DNA of 16,454 nucleotides from Sphingomonas sp. UBA4766 (lineage in GTDB: Bacteria; Pseudomonadota; Alphaproteobacteria; Sphingomonadales; Sphingomonadaceae): assembly GCA_002403415.1 (NCBI GenBank), contig DHHS01000066.1:1-16454 (forward strand). The letters run 5' to 3'. Both the position numbers and the translations under genes were made by a program. The notes under the pieces are model-generated. The model was not told the DNA's origin and made no database searches. It was given only the letters and a program-made list of their open reading frames with translations. Shown one piece after another: positions 1-7,115 of the stretch. Each line of letters starts with the position of its first letter. The first letter of the stretch is position 1.

Positions 1-10
1 TGTTGTCGTT

Positions 11-15
11 CCTCC
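11..15 (-). promoter_or_regulatory. Candidate ribosome binding site of a gene beginning left of the window
   Basis: Read on the minus strand this is GGAGG followed by ten bases (AACGACAACA) up to the window edge. That is a suitable spacing for a start codon immediately outside. The gene itself cannot be seen, so the call rests only on the motif and on the regulatory look of the sequence upstream of it. Confidence 0.35.
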
Positions 16-48
16 ACGGCGAAGAAATTCGCCCCTGGTAACTTAGCA

Positions 49-111
49 ATCGGCCCGAATTGTGCGTAAAAACGCTGAAAAATCAGTGAAAAATGCATTG
101 TTCGGGCCGAT
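49..111. repeat. Inverted repeat flanking phased A-tracts
   Basis: The arms ATCGGCCCGAA (49-59) and TTCGGGCCGAT (101-111) are perfect reverse complements over 11 bases, separated by 41 bases. Between them lie A5 runs at 68-72, 78-82 and 89-93, spaced 10 and 11 bases, the spacing expected to give intrinsic DNA bending. The loop is too long and too far from a T-run for an ordinary terminator. A protein-bound bend or operator upstream of the presumed left-hand gene is more likely, but this is inference. Confidence 0.45.
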
Positions 112-277
112 ACCTTCCCCCATCGGCATGCAAAAGTTAACGCTAATTAACGATTTTGGTAGCCTGTCCAAATAGTTAATAACTGTTTGCGAATCAGGGT
201 TAACGCGCTGCCCTAAATTGATCGTCCACGGGCGATTGCTCGGCAAAATCGCATCCGCATGATGCCTGCCACTCCCC

Positions 278-1756
278 TTATGCCAGTTGCGTCTCCGCGT
301 TGCGCGCCGTGGCGCTTGGCTCCGGGTTAGAAAAAACCACCCCGTCATCAACCGATCCAAAGCGCAGTGCGGTCAGATCCTTCAGATAATTTTGATGCAC
401 CTGCCATGGCTGGCGATTGCCCTGTTTGGGAAAGCGCTCCATCGCCCGCGTTACATAGCCCGAGGTGAAGTCAAGGAACGGCGCGGGTTCCAAATCCCCC
501 TCAATCACCGGTGTCACCTGTCGCACGCCGCGTTTGCGCATCGTATTCAGCAACCGGCAGACATAGCTGCACGTCAGATCGGCCTTCAGCGTCCAACTCG
601 CATTGGTATAGCCAAAGGATGAAGCGAGATTGGGCATGTCACTATACATCATGCCCTTGTAATTGAACGTGTCGGCCAGGTTGCGCTCCTCGCCATCGAC
701 GCGAAAGCGGACATCGCTCAGCAATTGCAGCTCCAGCCCGGTGGCGGTCACAATAATGTCGGCGTCGAGCCGCTTGCCCGAATTGAGCACAATCCCGCCT
801 GCATCGAAACGCGCGATGGTGTCGGTCACGACATCGGCTTTGCCCGCATTGATCGCGTTGAACAGGTCGGAATCGGGCACCAGGCATAACCGCTGGTCCC
901 AGACATTATAGCGCGGCGTGAAATGTTCGGCGATGATGGGCGCGGGCAAATGCTCGGCAAGCATTCCCAACACGCGTTCCTTCGCTTGGACTGGATGCTT
1001 GCGCGCGGCGTTAAAGAAATACATCCCGAACAACACATTGCGCCACCGCACAAGCGCATAAGCAAGTTTTGACGGCAAATATCTGCGTAAGCGATTGGCG
1101 ACAGCATCTTCGGACGGGCGCGACACGACATAGGTGGGCGATCGTTGCAACATCGTCACTTTTGCCGCAGTCTTGGCCATTTCGGGCACGATGGTAACGG
1201 CGGTCGCGCCCGAACCAATCACCACTACCCGCTTGCCCAGATAATCAAGGTCATCGGGCCAGAATTGCGGGTGAATGATCCGCCCCGCGAATTCCGCCTC
1301 GCCCGCGAATTCGGGACGGTGCCCCTTGGCATAATTGTAATAGCCCGAGCACATGAAAAGGAAGTGGCAGCTATATTGAACCTCGCGCCCCTCGCTCACC
1401 GCCGTCACGGTCCAGCACGCCTGCTCGGTTGACCAGCTTGCATCGGTGACATGATGGCCAAAGCGGATATGCCGGTCGATGCCATATTTGGCGGCCGTGC
1501 GCTTGACATAGTTCAGGATGTTCGGGCCGTCGGCGATCGCTTTCGCCTCGGTCCATGGCTCGAAGATATAGCCCAGCGTATACATGTCGGAGTCCGACCG
1601 GATGCCGGGGTAGCGGAACAAATCCCAGGTCCCGCCCATATCCGCGCGCCCCTCCAAGATCATATAACTGCGATCGGGGCATTTGTCCTGCAGGTGATAG
1701 CCCGCGCCAATGCCCGAAATCCCGGCGCCAACTACGATAACGTCGACATGATCCAT
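278..1756 (-). CDS. ethA: EthA-like FAD-dependent Baeyer-Villiger monooxygenase
   Basis: Type I Baeyer-Villiger (class B flavin) monooxygenase, expected to use FAD, NADPH and O2 in the cytosol to insert oxygen next to a ketone or to oxidise sulfur or nitrogen compounds. The 492-residue protein has the FAD Rossmann motif GAGISG near residue 10, the EthA-like block GGTWDLFRYPGIRSDSDMY near 41-59, the family fingerprint FxGxxxHxxxW as FAGRIIHPQFW (156-166), and an NADPH-binding GSGATA at 181-186. From memory the whole sequence tracks mycobacterial EthA (about 490 residues). The chosen ATG at 1756 has GGAG eight bases upstream and starts right at MDHVDVIVVGAG. The frame stays open upstream, but longer starts (1771, 1777, 1924) add residues the family lacks. 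No EthR-like TetR gene lies beside it. The natural substrate cannot be told from sequence; the symbol marks similarity, not proven thioamide activation. Confidence 0.93.
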   Translation of the reverse strand: MDHVDVIVVGAGISGIGAGYHLQDKCPDRSYMILEGRADMGGTWDLFRYPGIRSDSDMYTLGYIFEPWTEAKAIADGPNILNYVKRTAAKYGIDRHIRFGHHVTDASWSTEQACWTVTAVSEGREVQYSCHFLFMCSGYYNYAKGHRPEFAGEAEFAGRIIHPQFWPDDLDYLGKRVVVIGSGATAVTIVPEMAKTAAKVTMLQRSPTYVVSRPSEDAVANRLRRYLPSKLAYALVRWRNVLFGMYFFNAARKHPVQAKERVLGMLAEHLPAPIIAEHFTPRYNVWDQRLCLVPDSDLFNAINAGKADVVTDTIARFDAGGIVLNSGKRLDADIIVTATGLELQLLSDVRFRVDGEERNLADTFNYKGMMYSDMPNLASSFGYTNASWTLKADLTCSYVCRLLNTMRKRGVRQVTPVIEGDLEPAPFLDFTSGYVTRAMERFPKQGNRQPWQVHQNYLKDLTALRFGSVDDGVVFSNPEPSATARNAETQLA

Positions 1757-1893
1757 TTTGGCAGCTCCCATGTCCATACCTGATATTCGATTTTCGAGCC
1801 CCAAGCAAAGGGAAGTAGCATGAGCCGGACACTGCGCCCGCGCCACCGGCGTCATTGCTTTACGAAATCGACGAACGCTGATACCCCGAGCAA
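1757..1893. promoter_or_regulatory. Divergent promoter region between monooxygenase and CHAT operon
   Basis: These 137 bases separate two divergent starts, so both promoters must lie here or inside the coding ends. On the plus strand TTGCTT (1855-1860) and TGATAC (1879-1884) are 18 bases apart and could be a weak -35/-10 pair, though this would leave almost no leader before the ATG at 1894. A short TCGA-TTT-TCGA inverted repeat sits at 1787-1797. The individual motifs are weak. Confidence 0.3.
1765..1768 (-). promoter_or_regulatory. Ribosome binding site deciding the monooxygenase start
   Basis: GGAG on the minus strand, eight bases before the ATG at 1756. The two other nearby ATG codons (1771 and 1777) and the far one at 1924 have no comparable motif, so this site supports the shorter 492-residue product. 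Confidence 0.55.
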
Positions 1894-4284
1894 ATGGGGG
1901 GAAAGCGGATCTGGACACGGGCAACCGCCCATGCAGTGTTGCTCACGCTTGCCATTCTCGCGGCACCTGCGCTGGCGACCGAGCCTGCCACACTCTGCCG
2001 CGCAACGATCGCGCAGGACCTGCGCGTCTTGCCCGCCGCAGTCGAGGCAGCTGCCGCGCGCGCGGACGAAGCGCTCGACCGGCGCCGGGCCGAACCCGCA
2101 AGGCCTAGTGACCTGCCCCTTCTAACGATCGACGAGCGCCACAACACGCAGCCACCGGTTCCGATCCCGCCCCAGCTCCTAGCGCGATATTGCGCGATTG
2201 CTGGCGAGATGATGCGGCTCGATCCGCGCGGTAATCAGGCCCAAGCTAAGCAGTTTCTGGTCGCCGCCATCAATCTCGCGCACGCAGTCGGCGATGCTGC
2301 GACGGAAGCGCGCGCTGCCTATCACCTGGGCCTCACGCTGCTGAACGGCGAAGGCGCGGGCGGCACCAACACGCGCGGGGCGCAGCGCGTGGCCGCCACA
2401 CGACCAACGGACCCAAGCACGGAGCTGAGCGATCCCGCCGCCCCGCCGCAGGACGATCCATGTGTCACGATCGAAGTCCCGGTGGTGCGCGGCATTGGGC
2501 CCATCCTCGCCCGTGCCGCGCTGCGTTGTGCCGCGACCCGCGCGACATCGGCGGGGGACACGCCGCGCGCGGCGCTTGCCCAATTGCGGCTTGCGCGGAT
2601 GATCCTGAGCGAGGCAGGGCGATCCCCGCCCCGCGCCCGCGCGCTCCGGCGCGAGGCGGCGGACTCCGCGCAGGCGGGGCTGTTGACAGCGGCACAGATC
2701 CCCGCACCCGTCCAACGCGCGCTGATGACCGGGCGGCTCGCCGAGACGCTCGTGGAGGTCGATCCGGCCCATCCGGCGCTTGCCCCCGCCATTGCGACGC
2801 TGCGCGCAGATACGTCGGCCGATCCCGCCATTCTCGCGGTTGCTGCAGCGCTTGACGGGCAGATCCTGCTGGCAGCGGGCGAGGTACGCGGCGCAGCCGT
2901 GATGTTCCAACAAGCGATCTTTCACGAGGGACAACGCGCGCAACCGCTTCGCATGCCCAGCTGGCTGCTGCTGATGGCGCGCGCAGAGCCGCAACGCCGC
3001 GACACACTCGCGGTCGCTGCCTATCGCGCGCTGGAGGCGATCCGCCCGATCCTGCCGCTTGCTGACCCGCTGACCGAGGAATCGAATTTTGCCGTGCAGA
3101 TGCGCCCCGTCTTCGAAGCTGCGGTTGCATCGCAACTCACACTGTCACGCAATGATACCGGCCTCGCCGCAGCACAAAAGATCGTAGAGGCGTATCGCGA
3201 GGCCGAGCTGCAATCGGCATTCGGCGCAAGCTGTGTCCCCGCGCGCGATCCGGTTGACCCCGCCGCGCTGCGAACGGGCGAGGTATTGCTATACCCGATC
3301 CTGCTCGATGACCGTGTCGAATTGCTGGTGGCGGTGGGCGGGCGCGGCAGTGCCGCCGGGTTCCGCCGCCTGACGGGAGGTGTCGCCACGAACCGAGCCA
3401 GCATTGCCCGGCTGGTCGCCGATGTCACCGAGTCGCTCATCAATGGAGGCGATGACAGGTGGCGGTCGGCATCACGCACGCTGTATGACACGCTCATCAA
3501 GCCAGTTGAGGCACAGTTAAAGCCGCTTGGCACGCTGATTATCATCCCCGATGGGCCACTGCGTGCGCTGCCCTTTGCCGCACTGCTCGATGCGCAGGAA
3601 CAGTTTTTGGTGGAGCGCACCCAAATTGCGCTTGCGCCCGCGCTTGCCTATTCCCAGCCCGGTCGCGATCGCGGCAAGCGGCGGCTGAAAGTGGTGGCGG
3701 TTGCGCTGCAACGCGATGTTGATCTGCCCGCAGGCCGTTTTGCCCGCCTCGCTGGCACGCGCGAGGAAGCCGCCGCTGCGGCTGGCCCCGGCGGACGTGT
3801 GGTCGATGACTTTCGCGAAGCCGATCTGCGTCAGGCGCTTGACGCGGGGCGGGTCGATGTCCTGCATCTGGCAACCCATGCCGCGTTCAATGGTCGGTCC
3901 GACCGCAGCTTCATCGTCGCCAATGGCGAGGCGATCCCGCTCGCTGATCTGCGCGGGTTGATCGGCAGCGGGCGCGCGCGCGGCGACGAGCTTGACCTGC
4001 TGGTGCTGAGCGCATGCGAAACGGCGGTTGGCGATGACCTGGCGAGTATGGGGCTGGCGGGTGCTGCGGTGCAATCGGGCGCAGCAAGTGCGATTGCCTC
4101 GCTCTGGGAAGTGAATGACACCGGCACCGTCGCGCTGATGAAGGCGTTTTATGATCGCTACCGCGCGGGCGACGGCAAGGCGGCGGCGCTGCGCAGCGCC
4201 CAGCGCGCGCTGATCGCGCGGGGCGGTGATCTCGCGCACCCCTCAATCTGGGCGGCTTTTACGTTACTGGGGGGATGGCGATGA
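1894..4284 (+). CDS. Exported CHAT-domain (caspase-like) protein
   Basis: A 796-residue protein with a C-terminal CHAT domain, a caspase/separase-clan cysteine peptidase fold. The N-terminus is a typical signal peptide: basic MGGKRIWTR, a hydrophobic stretch, and a cleavage site after ALA at residue 28. The middle is helical and alanine-rich, possibly with degenerate TPR-like helices. From about residue 480 the CHAT signatures appear in order: IPDGPLRALPFAAL (551-564), the histidine block LHLATHA with the probable catalytic H662, and LSACETAVGD with the probable nucleophile C708. GLAGAAVQSGAASAIASLWEV follows, then KAAALRSAQRAL and a final tryptophan-containing motif. Both catalytic residues are present, so it may be active. 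Its stop overlaps the next start as ATGA (4281-4284), making it the first gene of an operon with a TpsA exoprotein and its TpsB transporter. The signal peptide implies action in the periplasm or outside. The substrate is unknown; processing of the TpsA partner is an inference. The ribosome binding site is weak, but the start is fixed by the signal peptide. Confidence 0.92.
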   Translation: MGGKRIWTRATAHAVLLTLAILAAPALATEPATLCRATIAQDLRVLPAAVEAAAARADEALDRRRAEPARPSDLPLLTIDERHNTQPPVPIPPQLLARYCAIAGEMMRLDPRGNQAQAKQFLVAAINLAHAVGDAATEARAAYHLGLTLLNGEGAGGTNTRGAQRVAATRPTDPSTELSDPAAPPQDDPCVTIEVPVVRGIGPILARAALRCAATRATSAGDTPRAALAQLRLARMILSEAGRSPPRARALRREAADSAQAGLLTAAQIPAPVQRALMTGRLAETLVEVDPAHPALAPAIATLRADTSADPAILAVAAALDGQILLAAGEVRGAAVMFQQAIFHEGQRAQPLRMPSWLLLMARAEPQRRDTLAVAAYRALEAIRPILPLADPLTEESNFAVQMRPVFEAAVASQLTLSRNDTGLAAAQKIVEAYREAELQSAFGASCVPARDPVDPAALRTGEVLLYPILLDDRVELLVAVGGRGSAAGFRRLTGGVATNRASIARLVADVTESLINGGDDRWRSASRTLYDTLIKPVEAQLKPLGTLIIIPDGPLRALPFAALLDAQEQFLVERTQIALAPALAYSQPGRDRGKRRLKVVAVALQRDVDLPAGRFARLAGTREEAAAAAGPGGRVVDDFREADLRQALDAGRVDVLHLATHAAFNGRSDRSFIVANGEAIPLADLRGLIGSGRARGDELDLLVLSACETAVGDDLASMGLAGAAVQSGAASAIASLWEVNDTGTVALMKAFYDRYRAGDGKAAALRSAQRALIARGGDLAHPSIWAAFTLLGGWR

Positions 4285-7115
4285 AGCGATACCTGCTGCT
4301 GGCCGGGGCCACGCTGTGCGCGGCGGCCCTCCCCGCGCCTGCCAATGCGCAGACGGTCATCGCACCTGACAATGCGGCGCCCGTCACCACCGGCACTACC
4401 GCGACCCGCACCGGCACGACGACGACGATCGACGGCGGCCGCCGCGTCGGCAATAATCTGTTCCACAGCTTCACTAGCTTCTCACTCGGCACAGGCGACA
4501 CCGCGCAGTGGGTGCGATCGGGCGGCGACGGTGGCACCATTGCCAATATCATCAACCGCATAACCGGCGGCTCCATATCGACAATCGATGGGCGCATTGC
4601 CACGCAGGGGTTTGATCGCGCCAATTTCTTTTTCATCAATCCCGCAGGCATCATTTTTGGCGCAAATGCGTCGGTCGCGGTGCCCAACGCCGCCTATTTC
4701 TCCACCGCCAATGCGCTGCGCTTTGACGATGGCGCGGTGTTCGGCGTGACCACGCCCAACGGCTCGGCATTTTCGATGGCGAGCCCGACCGCGTTCGGCT
4801 TTCTGGGCACGCAGGGCGATATCGTCGTGCGCGGGACGAGCGCGACCTTTGTCGGGTCGGACACTAAGCTTGGTCTGAGCGCCGCCAATATCACCATCGA
4901 CGGGGCGACCGTGGAGCCGGGCGCGCTCGACCTGATCGCGCTGGGCAATACCGCCCGCGATGTCGTGCTCGACAACCCCCTGGTCAGCCGGTTCAGCACC
5001 GGCGCGCTGCTAGTGCAGAACAGCTTTGTCAGTGTGCGACCAAGCGCGATGCAAAACGCGCTGTTGCGCGCAAATGGCGGGCGGATCACGCTGACCAGCG
5101 CGATTCTTGCCTCTGATTCGAACGAGCGCAGCGCAGCGGGCCTTTCGCTGCGTGCGAGTGATCTGGTGCTCGACAGCGCGGCAGAGGGCGCTTTTCAAAG
5201 CTATCTCGGCAGCTTTGCGCCAGGCGCCGGCAATGCAGGCGCGGTCGATATCGACGTGCTGCGCCTTACCGTGTCGGAAACGGGGCAGATCAGCAGCCAG
5301 GCGCTTCCCGGCGCAACTGGCAATGCGGGCAACATCGCCATCCGTGCCGGGTCGCTGCGCGTGCTGACGGGCGGGTCGATTACCTCTTCGGCCTTTGGTG
5401 AATCCCGTTCGGGCAATATCGACATCACCGCCGACAGCATCGACATCGCCTCACGCGGGTTGATAGAGGCCACCACCTTTGGCGCCGGGGTCGGCGGCGA
5501 CGTGCTGATCCGCACCGACACGCTGTCGATCGACGATGGCACGATCGCGGCAGAGGCAGAGCTTGGCGCGACCGGCAGCGCGGGACGGATCGGTGTGATG
5601 GCGTCGACGGTCGAACTGACCAATGGCGCACGGATTTCGTCCTCCAACGCGGGCTCGGGTATGGGCGGTGTGGTCGAGATTACCGCCGACACGATCACGC
5701 TGCGCAATGGTGCGCGGATCGAGGTGGATGCGATTGGCGCGACCAGCGGCGGCGCGGGGGCGGTGTTTGCCAGCGGGCGCATCATTCGGGTGGAGTCGGG
5801 CAGCGAGATTTCTTCGGTTACCGAAGGGTCGGGCGATGCGGGCGCGGTCGTGATCGAGGCCGATGCGCTTTTGATCGACGGCGGCACGATCAACAGTGCA
5901 GCACTAGGCGGCACGGGCGCAGCCGGCCTGGTCGATGTGGACGCGAACGCGCTCGACATTCGCAATGGCGGGGCGATCACGTCCTCAACGGCCGGGTCGG
6001 GCACCGCTGGGCTGATCCAGATTGCCGCGCGCGCCATCACGCTGCAAACCGGCGGGCGCATTGCGTCCGAAACATCGGGCATCGGGCGCGCAGGCGACAT
6101 CGTCATTGGTCCCCGCAATGGGGTGGCCCCCGACATCTCGATCACCAGCAACGGCCAGATCAGCTCATCGCAAGAGGGCGAAGGCGCAACCGGCGACGCG
6201 GGCACCATCACGATTGATGCGGGCCGCCTGTTCCTGGGCCCCGCGCGCACGCCCGGCATCCGCACCGACGTGTTTGGCGGCGGCAATGCGGGCGCGATCG
6301 CCATTACCGCTCGTTCGGTCGAACTGGACGCGGGCCAGATCACATCGAGCAACGGATTCCTGCCCGGCGTGTCGGGATCGATCAAGATTGCCGCCGACAC
6401 GATCACGCTGCGCAATGGGGCGCAAATCGACACCACTTCGTTCAACGCGGACCAAGCCGGGGCGATCCGGCTGACCACGGGTACACTGAGCGCAAGCGGA
6501 TCGGGGATCCGCAGCGAAAACACTCAGTCAGTGCTCGGCAATGCGGGGAGCATCTTGATTGAGGCAAACCGGATCGAGTTGCTCGACGGGGCGGGCATTT
6601 CCACCGATTCGCTGACGGGCGCAGCGGGCGATATCACGCTGCTGCTGCCGCGCACCGGCACGCTTTTGCTGCGCGGGGCAGCCATTTCGGGGTTTATCAC
6701 CACATCGTCGGGGCCGGGCACGGGCGGCATCATCACAATTGCCAGTCCGTTCCTGATCCTGTCGGATGGGGGCCAGATTACCGCGCTTGGTCAATCCTTT
6801 GGCGCGGATGTACTGCTCCAGTCGGACTTTTTCATCCGTTCGGCGGACCGGCTGAACTTGCTGTCGGTCGATGGTTTGTTGCTGGTCGATAGTCAGGTTG
6901 GCGATTTGTCGGCGGGGGCCGAACCGATTGACCTGTCCTTCCTCGACGCAGCGTCGGTGCTGCGCGATCAATGCTCGGGCGCGCGCGGCGGGACTAACCG
7001 GCTCAATCTGCGCGCGATTGGCCCCTATGCCGGGGCGGCTTTGTCAGGGCGGGACCGCCCGGCAACAATCGCCGCGGCCAACGCCTCGTCCCAATGGCGG
7101 CTGTGCCGTCAGTGA
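4281..7115 (+). CDS. TpsA-type filamentous haemagglutinin-like secreted beta-helix protein
   Basis: A 944-residue two-partner-secretion exoprotein. Residues 1-23 form a signal peptide ending ANA. The TPS recognition domain follows, with the hallmark NPxGI motif as INPAGIIFG (N120-P121-A122-G123-I124) and then AYFSTANALRFDDG. From about residue 310 to 800 there are many degenerate turns of the type GNAGxIxIxAxxxxLxxGGxIxSS, roughly 45-50 residues apart, expected to fold into a long right-handed beta-helix. The C-terminus has a DQC motif (C898) and ends LCRQ (C942); these are the only cysteines of the mature protein. The architecture is closer to cyanobacterial-style haemagglutinin/S-layer-like TpsA proteins than to the giant FhaB, and I see no C-terminal toxin domain. 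I chose ATG 4281 over ATG 4275: it makes an ATGA overlap with the CHAT gene and has the GGGGG tract (4269-4274) at proper distance. Adhesin, matrix or contact function is plausible but not shown. Confidence 0.9.
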   Translation: MKRYLLLAGATLCAAALPAPANAQTVIAPDNAAPVTTGTTATRTGTTTTIDGGRRVGNNLFHSFTSFSLGTGDTAQWVRSGGDGGTIANIINRITGGSISTIDGRIATQGFDRANFFFINPAGIIFGANASVAVPNAAYFSTANALRFDDGAVFGVTTPNGSAFSMASPTAFGFLGTQGDIVVRGTSATFVGSDTKLGLSAANITIDGATVEPGALDLIALGNTARDVVLDNPLVSRFSTGALLVQNSFVSVRPSAMQNALLRANGGRITLTSAILASDSNERSAAGLSLRASDLVLDSAAEGAFQSYLGSFAPGAGNAGAVDIDVLRLTVSETGQISSQALPGATGNAGNIAIRAGSLRVLTGGSITSSAFGESRSGNIDITADSIDIASRGLIEATTFGAGVGGDVLIRTDTLSIDDGTIAAEAELGATGSAGRIGVMASTVELTNGARISSSNAGSGMGGVVEITADTITLRNGARIEVDAIGATSGGAGAVFASGRIIRVESGSEISSVTEGSGDAGAVVIEADALLIDGGTINSAALGGTGAAGLVDVDANALDIRNGGAITSSTAGSGTAGLIQIAARAITLQTGGRIASETSGIGRAGDIVIGPRNGVAPDISITSNGQISSSQEGEGATGDAGTITIDAGRLFLGPARTPGIRTDVFGGGNAGAIAITARSVELDAGQITSSNGFLPGVSGSIKIAADTITLRNGAQIDTTSFNADQAGAIRLTTGTLSASGSGIRSENTQSVLGNAGSILIEANRIELLDGAGISTDSLTGAAGDITLLLPRTGTLLLRGAAISGFITTSSGPGTGGIITIASPFLILSDGGQITALGQSFGADVLLQSDFFIRSADRLNLLSVDGLLLVDSQVGDLSAGAEPIDLSFLDAASVLRDQCSGARGGTNRLNLRAIGPYAGAALSGRDRPATIAAANASSQWRLCRQ
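5683..6418 (+). repeat. 28-bp direct repeat within the tpsA-like gene
   Basis: An identical 28-base string occurs at 5683-5710 and 6391-6418, in the same reading frame, encoding ADTITLRNG in both beta-helix turns. The surrounding turns have diverged at DNA level, so these copies are either a recent internal duplication or gene-conversion remnant, or strong conservation of one turn. Related but imperfect copies occur near 5430. The stretch could be a recombination site for gain or loss of about 708 bases (236 codons, in frame). Confidence 0.6.

Larger units (their letters stand above)
1..277. other. AT-rich intergenic region with candidate regulatory structure
   Basis: I see no convincing gene here; a minus-strand reading frame through part of it runs into the monooxygenase gene and looks random. 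The stretch is clearly richer in A and T than the rest of the window. It holds an 11-base inverted repeat (49-59 and 101-111), three five-base A-tracts at about helical spacing between the arms, and TTAA motifs at 137, 147, 176 and 200. A purine-rich GGAGG read on the minus strand sits at 11-15. The most economical reading is the promoter and leader of a minus-strand gene that begins just left of the window. It also contains the space beyond the 3' end of the monooxygenase gene; no clear terminator with a T-run was found there. Confidence 0.5.

Noticed and set aside
43..360. Minus-strand 105-codon frame at the left edge
   Set aside because: It overlaps the C-terminal end of the monooxygenase in another frame and runs through AT-rich regulatory sequence; no domain is visible.
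1757..1924. Upstream extension of the monooxygenase by 56 residues
   Set aside because: The family begins at the Rossmann motif, the extension has no ribosome binding site and would overlap the CHAT start.
5201..6523. Long minus-strand open frame (440 codons) opposite the tpsA-like gene
   Set aside because: It is antisense to a well supported beta-helix repeat region; the repeated GC-rich codons keep the opposite frame open. The product is low-complexity and has no recognisable domain or ribosome binding site.
5200..6640. CRISPR-like repeats
   Set aside because: The periodic sequence is coding beta-helix repeats with diverged units, not identical repeats with unique spacers.
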